The translations under genes and the position numbers were made by a program. From Candidatus Limnocylindria bacterium (lineage in GTDB: Bacteria > Chloroflexota > Limnocylindria > QHBO01), in assembly GCA_030146365.1 (NCBI GenBank), contig JASLBU010000095.1:1-7680 (forward strand): a stretch of DNA of 7,680 nucleotides, written 5' to 3'. The first letter of the stretch is position 1, and the number at the start of each line of letters is the position of its first letter. This document shows positions 1-6,450 of the stretch, one piece after another. Under the pieces are notes generated by a model. It had not been told where the DNA came from. It saw only the letters and a list, made by a program, of their open reading frames with translations, and ran no database searches.

Positions 1-1
1 C

Positions 2-769
2 GTTGCCCGCGGGCTCTGCGAGGGTTGGGAGGAGATCGCCCGCGAGCGCCCCGATGCCCGGATGATGGTCAGCGATACCTGCGAGTACCACCACGCCAGC
101 GACGAGGGCAGCGCCGCCCACGCCGAGTGGATGAACGAGCGTCGCTTCGTGATGCACGACCTCTACGGCGGCCGCCTCGGCGACGACCACCCGATGCGGT
201 CGTTCCTGCTCGACAACGGCATGGATGAACGCGACCTGTGGTGGTTCCAGGAGCACCCCGCCCCGCTGGACGTCGTGGGTCTCGACCACTACCCGCACTC
301 GGAGCACGCGTACCGCATCGGTGAGCGCGGCGAGCTGCTGGACGAGGTGCAGCCGCTCGAGCGACAGCACGGCCCGGCGGAGCTGGCCCGGCAGTACCAC
401 GAGCGGTTTGGCCGCCCGGTCCTGTTCGCGGAGACGGGTGCGCCCGGCGACGACGCCACGAAGATCGCCTGGCTCGACCGACTCGTCGCCGAGGTGCGTG
501 CCGCTCGTGGCAACGGTGTGCCGGTCATCGGCATCACCTGGTGGGGCCTCATCGACCAGGTGGACTGGGGCTCGGGCCTCCGCCGCCGCAACTACGAGAT
601 CGATCCGACCGGGCTCTACTCGCTGGAGTGGTCCGGCGACCGCCTGGAGCGGATTCCGACCAGGGCGCTCGCTCGCTGGCTCTCCTACACGGGCAAGCCG
701 ATCGACGAGACGGTTGGCCCGCTCACGGGCACCGTCGCCCCCGATGTCAGGCTGTGGGAGGCCGCATAG
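2..769 (+). CDS. GH1-like glycosidase, C-terminal part (5' end outside window)
   Basis: The frame is open from base 2 and ends at TAG 767-769. It gives about 255 residues of a protein that begins upstream; the first internal ATG (62) is not a likely start because coding-like sequence precedes it. It resembles the C-terminal half of a family 1 glycoside hydrolase (beta-glucosidase/beta-galactosidase, TIM barrel). Visible landmarks are DVVGLDHYPHSEH (a late barrel strand), the probable nucleophile Glu in VLFAETGAPG (codon 431-433), and VIGITWWGLIDQVDW, which matches the aromatic sugar-binding strand near the end of GH1 barrels. The acid/base NEP motif would lie in the missing part. The same landmarks occur in the same order in the facing gene (785-2017, minus), so the two are paralogues. 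Substrate cannot be read from the sequence. The fold is fairly sure, the exact family less so. Confidence 0.8.
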   Translation, partial: VARGLCEGWEEIARERPDARMMVSDTCEYHHASDEGSAAHAEWMNERRFVMHDLYGGRLGDDHPMRSFLLDNGMDERDLWWFQEHPAPLDVVGLDHYPHSEHAYRIGERGELLDEVQPLERQHGPAELARQYHERFGRPVLFAETGAPGDDATKIAWLDRLVAEVRAARGNGVPVIGITWWGLIDQVDWGSGLRRRNYEIDPTGLYSLEWSGDRLERIPTRALARWLSYTGKPIDETVGPLTGTVAPDVRLWEAA

Positions 770-784
770 CGCCGGAGCTTCGGG

Positions 785-2017
785 TCAGGCGACGGCGTCG
801 ACGTCCGGGGTGGACGCCACGAGCGCCGCGTACTGCTCCACCAGCGCAGTGGGGTTGCGCCGCATCTCCTCGTCGACGTCCCACAGCCCCATGTGGCACC
901 AGTAGGCGAGGCGCTCGTACGGCCCCCGGCGCCATCGCCAGTCGACCAGGCTGAACACCGGGAACCACGTGTAGCCGATGACTGGCATGCCCGCGTCGCG
1001 CGCGGCAAGGACGGCGCCGGTGGACTCGGCCATCCATGCGGCGCGGCGCTCCACGGTCGAGTTGTCGCTCGTCTCGGTGACCATGACCGGCAGGCCGGTG
1101 TGATGGTGGAAGGCGGCCAGGGCGGTCACCAGGTCGGCCGCGGTCCCGTACACCAATCGGCGCTTGACCCGGCCGTTGGACGTGCGCAGGACCGACCGAG
1201 ACATGTGCGGGTAAAAGTTCACCCCCACCACGTCGGGGACCTGGGCTTGCGCCGCCAGCCGATCCAGCGTGGCCGGCGGTACGCCCGACGCCACGAGCCG
1301 GTGCCAGGCGGCATGGGTCTCGGTCACGCGGCCGAGCACGAGGTCGAGCGCCAGGAACTGCGCCTGCCAGCGCTCCGCGACCATGGCTTCGAGCTCCGGC
1401 TCGTCGGTGGTCACGATCTCGCTCGGCTCGACCGCTACGATGCGCGCCGCGGGGGCCACGGCCCGGATGGCAGCCATCGTCGCCGACACGCCGTCCGCGA
1501 TCCCGACCATCACGCGGTCGTACCCGCGGTCGCCACGCAGGTTCGGCGGCCACATCCCGCGCTGCCCGGAGAACAGCGCATTGATCAGCGGCTCGTTGAG
1601 CGGCGTCCAGCCGCCCGCCACCGCCCCGTAGCGTTCGACGGCCGCGGCGCCGTACTCGGCCACGTGCCGCGAGTAGTCCGGGTTCACGAAGCTGTTGCGA
1701 AGCCAGAGCGGCGTGCCGTAGTGCACGAGGTCCACGATCGGCGCCACGCCGATGCGGTCGAAGTGGTCGAACACCTGGTCGGTCCAGGACCAGTCCCATA
1801 CGCCCGGCTCGGGACTGATGCGATACCAGGGGATGCCGTAGCGCATGCTCTCGACGCCGAGGGAGGAGACGAGGTCGAGGTCGGTCCGCCACTGCCCGTA
1901 GTGGTCGATGAGCTCGTACTCGTCCAGCACCCTGGCTCGTCTGCCGAAGGGGTGGCCGACGAACGTGTCCTCGATCCCCACGCTCCACTCGAAGTCGGTC
2001 ACGGTGCCTCCATGCAC
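785..2017 (-). CDS. GH1-like glycosidase (beta-glucosidase/beta-galactosidase type), complete
   Basis: This is a 410-residue protein of TIM-barrel glycosidase size, slightly short for classical GH1 (about 450). It starts with a barrel-strand-like FEWSVGIEDTFV (9-20). WTPLNEP (137-143) holds the GH1 acid/base Glu142. VPDVVGVNFYPH (260-271) is a barrel strand. VTETSDN (313-319) gives the probable nucleophile Glu315, where GH1 usually has TENG. PVIGYTWFPVFSLVDW (345-360) is the late aromatic strand. There is no signal peptide, so it is probably cytoplasmic and hydrolyses small glycosides. Both catalytic Glu are present, so activity is plausible. Two GTG starts are possible: 2017, preceded by GGAGAGG at 5 nt, or 2002, preceded by GGAGG at 4 nt; the choice changes only five residues. 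It stops 15 bp from the stop of the paralogue at 2-769, and is divergent from the (alpha/alpha)6 glycosidase gene. Confidence 0.85.
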   Translation of the reverse strand: MHGGTVTDFEWSVGIEDTFVGHPFGRRARVLDEYELIDHYGQWRTDLDLVSSLGVESMRYGIPWYRISPEPGVWDWSWTDQVFDHFDRIGVAPIVDLVHYGTPLWLRNSFVNPDYSRHVAEYGAAAVERYGAVAGGWTPLNEPLINALFSGQRGMWPPNLRGDRGYDRVMVGIADGVSATMAAIRAVAPAARIVAVEPSEIVTTDEPELEAMVAERWQAQFLALDLVLGRVTETHAAWHRLVASGVPPATLDRLAAQAQVPDVVGVNFYPHMSRSVLRTSNGRVKRRLVYGTAADLVTALAAFHHHTGLPVMVTETSDNSTVERRAAWMAESTGAVLAARDAGMPVIGYTWFPVFSLVDWRWRRGPYERLAYWCHMGLWDVDEEMRRNPTALVEQYAALVASTPDVDAVA

Positions 2018-2022
2018 GGGAG

Positions 2023-2062
2023 CCTCTCCTCGGTCCGGGCTCCCCCGTTGCTTGCCATGCTA
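2023..2062 (-). promoter_or_regulatory. Candidate -10 box and Shine-Dalgarno for the minus-strand glycosidase
   Basis: On the minus strand TAGCAT (2062-2057) fits the TANNNT pattern of a -10 element, about 40 nt before the GTG at 2017. Between them is GGAGAGG (2029-2023), 5 nt before that GTG. No convincing -35 is seen at 16-18 bp. The ribosome site is solid; the -10 is a guess from pattern and position. Confidence 0.35.
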
Positions 2063-2112
2063 GCGAGCGGCTTTGCGCCGGGGATGGGACTTCTTGCGGT
2101 GCATCGAAGGAC

Positions 2113-2130
2113 CGGGCCTCTCGCGGCCCG
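2113..2130. promoter_or_regulatory. GC-rich inverted repeat in divergent spacer
   Basis: CGGGCC / TCTCGC / GGCCCG is a perfect 6-bp stem with a 6-nt loop. It sits between the two divergent glycosidase genes and 22 nt before the ATG at 2153. It could be an operator, a 5' leader hairpin of the plus-strand gene, or chance in very GC-rich DNA. If the plus gene instead starts at ATG 2084, the repeat would lie inside its coding sequence. Confidence 0.3.
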
Positions 2131-2152
2131 TGGCTTGCGTATCGGTCTGACC

Positions 2153-3361
2153 ATGGATTTTCAGCTCGTCCGCCGCCCGATGGTGGCGGCGGCGTACGCG
2201 GTGAACCTCGCTGTCCGCGCTCGGCGCGGCTTCGTGGGCCGGAAGCGACATGATGGGAACGCGGCCGAGATCGTCCGCGCCTGCATCGACGATTGCTGGG
2301 ACGGCACCCACTACCGTGCCAGCCCGGGCTACTTTCGCCAGTTCTGGACCCGGGACCTGAGTTTCAGCGCCCCGGCCCTGGCTCGGACCTCCCCGGAGCA
2401 CCGAGATCGGGTGCTGCGCTCGTTCGACTGGGCCATCCGCACGTGGGAGCGGAGCGACAGTCACGTCACCACCACCATCCACTTCTTCGACCAGCCGGTG
2501 GACGTGTTCGACTACGGCGTGGACTGCCTGCCGCTGCTCGTGGCGGCCCTGCACCGCATCGGCGCCGATGACCTGCTCGCGGAGCATCGGCCCTGGCTGG
2601 AGCGCGAGATCCGGTACTTCATGGACGAGGTCGTGGACCCGGCCACCGGGATGGTGCGCGACGACCGGAAGTACAGCGCGCACCGCGACACGATGGTGAA
2701 CCGGTGCAACGCCTTCGGGAACAGCATGGTCGCCCTGCTGGCGATGACCGTCGTCGACCTCGGATGGGACATCCCGGAGCCGATGGTGCCGCTGGCCCAG
2801 GCACCACAGCGCATCCTGCTGGACCACTTCTGGGATGAGCGAGGCTTCTTCCGTGACTCTCCCGGCGACAGGACGCCGTCTGGCGAGGGCAACATCTGGC
2901 CGTTCTGGGCCGGCGTGATCACCGACGAGTCGATCATGCGTCAGGCATTCGCGACGCTCGAGGAGCGCGGGTACGCCGAGCCCTACCCGATGAAGTACGA
3001 GCCGGTCCGCAAGCCGGAGATCGAGCCGTGGTTCGTTCGCACCTTCATGCCGGACTACCAGGGCGCGACGGTGTGGACGTCGCTGGGCTCGATGTACCTC
3101 CAGCTGCTGAGGGCGATCGACCCTGCGCAGGCGCGGGTCGAGATCGACCGATACGTCGCCTGGATCGAGCGTGACCGCACCTTCTGGGAGGTCATCGATG
3201 ACGAGACGGGGGAGCGCTACAGCTCCACCTTCCTCACCCGGTCGGACGAGTCGATGCTCTGGTCGGCGATCTTCCTGGACCTGCTGGAGCGACCCGCGGG
3301 CCGGCCGGCGACGATGCGGCCCCTCCTCTCTGCGGAACCGGCTGCGGCCGATTCCGCCTAG
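2153..3361 (+). CDS. Putative (alpha/alpha)6-barrel glycosidase (glycogen-debranching/GH15-like class)
   Basis: A 402-residue protein rich in amphipathic helices with conserved acidic/aromatic patches typical of (alpha/alpha)6-barrel glycosidases. These include FWTRDLSFSAPAL (64-76, like the xWTRD signature of amylo-alpha-1,6-glucosidase and GH15-type enzymes), VFDYGVDCLPLLVAAL (118-133), GEGNIWPFWAGVITDES (244-260, glycine/aromatic rim with acidic residues), TVWTSLGSMYLQLL (306-319) and RSDESMLWSAIFLDLL (363-378). The family and the catalytic pair cannot be fixed by eye, so the substrate is unknown. Next to two GH1-like genes, an oligosaccharide-processing role is likely. I chose ATG 2153 because homology-like sequence begins soon after it. 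ATG 2084 (23 residues longer) and ATG 2180 are alternatives, and none has a good Shine-Dalgarno. The frame stays open upstream to 893 only because it runs antisense to the minus-strand glycosidase. The TAG stop overlaps the stop of the next, convergent gene. Confidence 0.7.
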   Translation: MDFQLVRRPMVAAAYAVNLAVRARRGFVGRKRHDGNAAEIVRACIDDCWDGTHYRASPGYFRQFWTRDLSFSAPALARTSPEHRDRVLRSFDWAIRTWERSDSHVTTTIHFFDQPVDVFDYGVDCLPLLVAALHRIGADDLLAEHRPWLEREIRYFMDEVVDPATGMVRDDRKYSAHRDTMVNRCNAFGNSMVALLAMTVVDLGWDIPEPMVPLAQAPQRILLDHFWDERGFFRDSPGDRTPSGEGNIWPFWAGVITDESIMRQAFATLEERGYAEPYPMKYEPVRKPEIEPWFVRTFMPDYQGATVWTSLGSMYLQLLRAIDPAQARVEIDRYVAWIERDRTFWEVIDDETGERYSSTFLTRSDESMLWSAIFLDLLERPAGRPATMRPLLSAEPAAADSA

Positions 3362-3834
3362 GGCTCGATCGTCCCGTACAGCTGCGCGCCCTCGCGCCAG
3401 AGCACGCCGCCGGCCTCCTGGAGGCCGATGGCTTCGCCTTGCGCGATATCCCAGTCGGCGGTGCCTTCGGGATAGTTCGCCACGCGCACCCGCGGCTCGC
3501 CGCAACTGGGCGGCGTGGCCTCGGTGATGGCCTCGCAGAACCAGATGGTGCCGTCCGCGTCCATGAGCAGGGTACCGTTGACGAGCGTGGGCTCTGCGGC
3601 GCTGCCCGCTGCGGCGATCGCCTCGGCCAAGCCGATGCCCGGGCCGGAGGCAACTGCGCCGCTCGTGTCGACGATGAACTCCGCGACATCCGCTCCATCG
3701 GAGGCTGACCCGCTCGCGGAAGGCGGCGGGAGCTCCTCGCCGACCTCGCCTAACGTGCCGCTGGCGGTCGTGCCGCCACAGGCCGACAGCATCAGCGCCA
3801 TCATCCCAATTGCGATCCGCATCGTCCGCCGCAT
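3358..3834 (-). CDS. Small predicted lipoprotein of unknown function
   Basis: A 158-residue protein with a clear lipoprotein signal: basic MRRTMR, hydrophobic IAIGMMALM, then lipobox LSAC with acylated Cys19. It should be exported by Sec and anchored to the outer face of the cytoplasmic membrane. A low-complexity Gly/Ser/Pro linker (20-48) follows. The folded part (about 50-158) has a core GTLLMDADGTIWFCEAI (87-103), then PPSCGEPRVRV (108-118). Cys100 and Cys111 could form a disulfide. This small beta-rich module resembles hypothetical secreted proteins of high-GC bacteria, but I cannot name a family. The start is firm: AAGGAGG lies 6 nt before the ATG. It is 88 nt downstream of another lipoprotein gene on the same strand and may be its operon partner. 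The stop shares CTAG with the convergent glycosidase gene. Confidence 0.8.
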   Translation of the reverse strand: MRRTMRIAIGMMALMLSACGGTTASGTLGEVGEELPPPSASGSASDGADVAEFIVDTSGAVASGPGIGLAEAIAAAGSAAEPTLVNGTLLMDADGTIWFCEAITEATPPSCGEPRVRVANYPEGTADWDIAQGEAIGLQEAGGVLWREGAQLYGTIEP

Positions 3835-3840
3835 GATTGC

Positions 3841-3847
3841 CCTCCTT
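3841..3847 (-). promoter_or_regulatory. Strong Shine-Dalgarno for the small lipoprotein gene
   Basis: On the minus strand AAGGAGG is followed by GCAATC and then the ATG at 3834. This near-perfect anti-16S match at 6-nt spacing is the strongest ribosome site in the window. It fixes the start and shows that the host does use Shine-Dalgarno initiation. Confidence 0.8.
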
Positions 3848-3895
3848 CGCCGGGTGTTCGGCCGGCTCTCGCAGCTGGTGTGTGCAAGTGCAGTT

Positions 3896-3910
3896 CCACG
3901 CCCGTCGTGG
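3896..3910. other. Small hairpin between the two lipoprotein genes
   Basis: CCACG / CCCGT / CGTGG is a perfect 5-bp stem with a 5-nt loop, 12 nt past the stop of the upstream minus-strand gene. No T-run follows on the minus strand, so it is not a standard intrinsic terminator. At most it is a weak pause or RNA-processing site within a two-gene transcript. Confidence 0.25.
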
Positions 3911-3922
3911 CGCGCCGGCCGC

Positions 3923-4666
3923 CTATTCGTCCTCGAACTCCTCCATGGCCTGGCGGAACTCCTCGTAGTACTCCTCGAGCGTGCCGAGTCCCGCCGCCGC
4001 CCTGCGGGCGTCCACGTTAGCCTCGTCCTCGATCGGCGTGCGGGGGACTAGCTCGCCGTCCGGGCCGCCGGTCAGCTGGGTGCCATACACCTGCGGCTGC
4101 CCATTTGCCACCCGCACCCGGTCCACGAGATACGCGAGGTCGCCCGCGCTCGCGTCGCCGGCATCCACCGCCCCCTGGAGGTACCGCAGCCCGAGCTCCT
4201 GCAGGTCGAGCTGGAGGTCGGCGTGCTGGATGATCACCCAGGCGGCCAGCGAGCCTTCCTCGCCGACCATCGACCAGCCGGGCCAGCCGTGCTCCTCGAG
4301 GATCTCGCGAATCCGCTCGGAGTTCGCCCGGTCCACGGCTCCCATCTGACCGAACAGCTGCTCCGCCGTCCGCTCGTCGCCCGGTGGCGCGACTCCGGTC
4401 CGCACCGCCTGGTCCTCCGCCATCATGGCCAGCAGCTCATCTCGCAGCTGCTCGTTGATCTCGGCGGCGGGCTCATGCGGAATGGCCTCGACGGACGGAA
4501 CCGCCGATACGGAGGGCGCGGCCGGTGCCTCCGGCGAGGCCGCGGCGGAGGCGCGCGGGGCGTCGGAGGTCGGGGGCGTGGACGGGGACGCGCCATGTGG
4601 AGCGGCGCACGATGCGACGAGGGCGGCCAGGAGCGCCGCCGGTGCGAGGCGGACCGGCGCCGTCAC
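3923..4666 (-). CDS. Predicted lipoprotein with DUF6624-like domain
   Basis: A 247-residue protein. The N-terminus MTAPVRLAPAALLAALVASC is a short lipoprotein signal (VASC, Cys20). A Pro/Ala/Ser-rich linker (21-67) follows, then a folded domain (about 70-235) matching my memory of the DUF6624 pattern: LRDELLAMMAEDQAVR (74-89), a D-x-x-N turn (112-115), ILEEHGWPGWSMVGEEG (122-138), AAWVIIQHADLQ (141-152), AYLVDRVRV (178-186) and GQPQVYGTQ (189-197). The tail is strongly acidic (EEYYEEF to the end). DUF6624 has no established function; the conserved Q-H-A-D and Y-G-T-Q residues suggest a binding or catalytic site outside the membrane. I prefer GTG 4666, preceded by AAGG at 5 nt; GTG 4672 adds two residues. 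The frame is open further, to 4783, but that would overlap the divergent helicase start. It lies 88 nt upstream of the small lipoprotein gene. Confidence 0.8.
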   Translation of the reverse strand: MTAPVRLAPAALLAALVASCAAPHGASPSTPPTSDAPRASAAASPEAPAAPSVSAVPSVEAIPHEPAAEINEQLRDELLAMMAEDQAVRTGVAPPGDERTAEQLFGQMGAVDRANSERIREILEEHGWPGWSMVGEEGSLAAWVIIQHADLQLDLQELGLRYLQGAVDAGDASAGDLAYLVDRVRVANGQPQVYGTQLTGGPDGELVPRTPIEDEANVDARRAAAGLGTLEEYYEEFRQAMEEFEDE

Positions 4667-4701
4667 GGGCACCTTGTGGTGGTGATCCGCGTCATCGGCG
4701 C

Positions 4702-4707
4702 AGCGTA
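4702..4707 (-). promoter_or_regulatory. Candidate -10 box for the lipoprotein genes
   Basis: On the minus strand TACGCT (4707-4702) matches TANNNT, 35 nt before the GTG at 4666, which would give a leader of about 25-30 nt. No -35 is evident. It is supported by pattern and position only. Confidence 0.25.
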
Positions 4708-4742
4708 GCGCCTCCCCGGCCGGGCCCGCCGCCTGGGCGCGG

Positions 4743-4748
4743 TACATT
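4743..4748 (+). promoter_or_regulatory. Candidate -10 box for a leaderless helicase transcript
   Basis: TACATT ends exactly 7 nt before the ATG at 4756, and no Shine-Dalgarno lies between them (GCGCCCC). A TANNNT box about 7 nt before a start codon is the layout of leaderless promoters in Actinobacteria and Deinococcus, where the mRNA begins at the ATG. No clear -35 is seen. It argues for the ATG at 4756 as the start. Confidence 0.45.
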
Positions 4749-4755
4749 GCGCCCC

Positions 4756-6450
4756 ATGAGCGCGGGCGAGGACCGGCTGGCATCGGCGCTGCGGCAGCAG
4801 CTGACCCCGCCGTGGGTGATCCACCGCAACGTGGCGTGGCTCGAGAAGCGGCCCGGTGACGAGCCGGCCGACGGCGAGGCGGACGTGGTCGTGGCCCATC
4901 CGGAGCTCGGCATCATGATCATTGAGGTCAAGGGCGGCCGCGTGAGTCGCGTCGGCGGGCGCTGGGAGTCGGTCGACGGCCGGGGCGACCGGCACGAGAT
5001 CAAGGACCCGTTCGCGCAGGTCACGCGGCTGATGCATGGGCTGCGGCGGACATGCGAGAAGCTGCCCGCCTGGCCCTCCGCTCGGATCCGCTTCGCCCGT
5101 GCCGTCTGCCTGCCGGACTGCGCCTACGACCGCGCCATGGCGCCGGACGGGCCAAGAGAGATCGTGATCGGCCACGACGATCTGGAACGCCTGAGCGACC
5201 GGCTTCGCGCCATCTTCGACTGGTGGACGGCGACGGGCGACGCCGGTTCGGCGGGTGGTGCGCCCGGCACGACCGGCATTGCAGCGCTGCACGAGCTCGT
5301 CGGCCGCGACTTCGAGATCAGCTCTCCTCTTGCAGCCGGCATCGCCGGAGACGAGGCGCGCATCGTCACGCTATCCGAGCGCCAGCACGGGGTCCTCGAC
5401 CTCCTGAACGCGCAGCGGCGGGCCGTGATCCTGGGGGTGGCCGGCTCCGGAAAGACGCTGCTGGCCGCCGAGAAGGCGCGCCGCCTGTCAGCGCAGGGCT
5501 TCGACGTCCTCCTCACCTGCTTCAACCGGCCGCTCGCCGAGTTCCTCGCGTCGACGATCGGGCAGGTGGAGGGGGTCACGGTGAGCACGTTCCATCGGAT
5601 CGCGGAGCGGCTGGGCCAGGAGGCAGGCCTCATCGGTCCACATCCGGCGCATGACGCCGCGTACTTCGACGCGCTGCCCGACGTCCTGGACCGAGCCCTC
5701 AACCGGCTGCCGGAGCACCGCTACGACGCGATCGTGGTCGACGAGGGCCAGGACCTCGACGCGGTGTGGTGGATCCCGCTGCTCGACCTGCTTCGCGACC
5801 CGCGGCGGGGGATCGTGTACGTCTTCGGCGACGCGAACCAGGATCTCTACCACGCCCGCGAGCCGGACGAGCTCGGGGTGGTGATGCCCGATGCGCCTCC
5901 CGTCTACTACCTGACGGAGAATCGGCGATCGACGAGGACGATCCACGAATTCGCAACGCGCTTCTCCCAGACCGATGCAGACGCTCCTCCATCGGTCTCG
6001 CTCGGACCGGACGGCCGTGCCGTCGAGATCTTCACGTACGCCGACGGCAATGCCGATGCGGCGCGCCGGGTGCTCGGTACCGTCCTCCGCCGCATCGTTG
6101 ACGCCGGGCGAGTGCCGACGGGCGACGTGGTCGTCCTCACCCCGCGGTCGCCGAGGTCCTCCTGGCTGATGCGGGCCGATGGCACGCCGGTGGAAGCGTG
6201 GCCGTATCGGCTCATGCCGGAGTACGGACCGGAGGGTGGGGTCCTGCCGCCCCCGACGAAGGGCAACGAGGTTCGCGTCGCGACGATCCACCGCTACAAG
6301 GGGCTCGAGTCGTCGGTCGTGGTGCTCGCCGAGCTCGACGAGCGGATCGCGGAGGCGGAGCTCGCCGCGCTGGTCTACGTCGGGGCCACTCGCGCGCGCT
6401 CACACCTCGTGATCGTCGCCTCCGACGGCGTGGCCGGCCGCCTGCGCTGA
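4756..6450 (+). CDS. NERD-domain superfamily I (UvrD-like) helicase
   Basis: A 564-residue fusion. Residues about 1-130 form a NERD (nuclease-related) domain with the PD-(D/E)xK-like core E41-x-D43, IIEVKGG (E57, K59) and the downstream Gln88 in DPFAQVTRL. A Gly/Ala-rich linker (about 160-175) follows, then a compact SF1 helicase with Walker A GVAGSGKT (227-234), motif Ia LTCFNRPLA (253-261), Walker B IVVDEGQD (326-333), motif III GDANQ (358-362), motif IV ENRRST (388-393), motif V VATIHRYKGLES (508-519 region) and motif VI YVGATRAR (541-548). All ATPase motifs look intact. It probably translocates on single-stranded nucleic acid in the cytoplasm, with NERD as a nuclease or binding module. 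The helicase part is short (about 350 residues), lacking large UvrD 1B/2B inserts. Such proteins occur both as stand-alone repair-type genes and in defence loci. Here the nearest plus-strand partner is a GTPase 233 bp downstream. There is no Shine-Dalgarno; see the leaderless box. Confidence 0.9.
   Translation: MSAGEDRLASALRQQLTPPWVIHRNVAWLEKRPGDEPADGEADVVVAHPELGIMIIEVKGGRVSRVGGRWESVDGRGDRHEIKDPFAQVTRLMHGLRRTCEKLPAWPSARIRFARAVCLPDCAYDRAMAPDGPREIVIGHDDLERLSDRLRAIFDWWTATGDAGSAGGAPGTTGIAALHELVGRDFEISSPLAAGIAGDEARIVTLSERQHGVLDLLNAQRRAVILGVAGSGKTLLAAEKARRLSAQGFDVLLTCFNRPLAEFLASTIGQVEGVTVSTFHRIAERLGQEAGLIGPHPAHDAAYFDALPDVLDRALNRLPEHRYDAIVVDEGQDLDAVWWIPLLDLLRDPRRGIVYVFGDANQDLYHAREPDELGVVMPDAPPVYYLTENRRSTRTIHEFATRFSQTDADAPPSVSLGPDGRAVEIFTYADGNADAARRVLGTVLRRIVDAGRVPTGDVVVLTPRSPRSSWLMRADGTPVEAWPYRLMPEYGPEGGVLPPPTKGNEVRVATIHRYKGLESSVVVLAELDERIAEAELAALVYVGATRARSHLVIVASDGVAGRLR

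Noticed and set aside
770..784. Terminator between the two convergent GH1-like genes
   Set aside because: Only 15 bp are available, and the best pairing around 772-783 is about 4 bp with a wobble and no T-run.
747..1988. 413-codon minus-strand open frame
   Set aside because: It is a frame-shifted shadow of the GH1-like gene on the same strand; only the other frame contains WTPLNEP and the nucleophile motif.
893..2083. Long plus-strand open frame continuous with the glycosidase at 2153
   Set aside because: It runs antisense to the minus-strand GH1-like gene, and its translation is Arg/His/Gly-rich with no domain. It is open only because stops are rare in GC-rich DNA.
2060..3505. 481-codon minus-strand open frame
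   Set aside because: It is antisense to the (alpha/alpha)6 glycosidase and crosses into the lipoprotein gene in the wrong frame. The translation is Arg-rich without motifs.
4667..4783. Longer N-terminus for the DUF6624 lipoprotein
   Set aside because: It would bury the lipoprotein signal 40 residues in and overlap the start of the divergent helicase gene. A GTG at 4666 with AAGG upstream explains the signal peptide better.
5488..6291. 267-codon minus-strand open frame
   Set aside because: It is antisense to intact helicase motifs Ia to V and rich in Arg/His/Asp with no recognisable domain.
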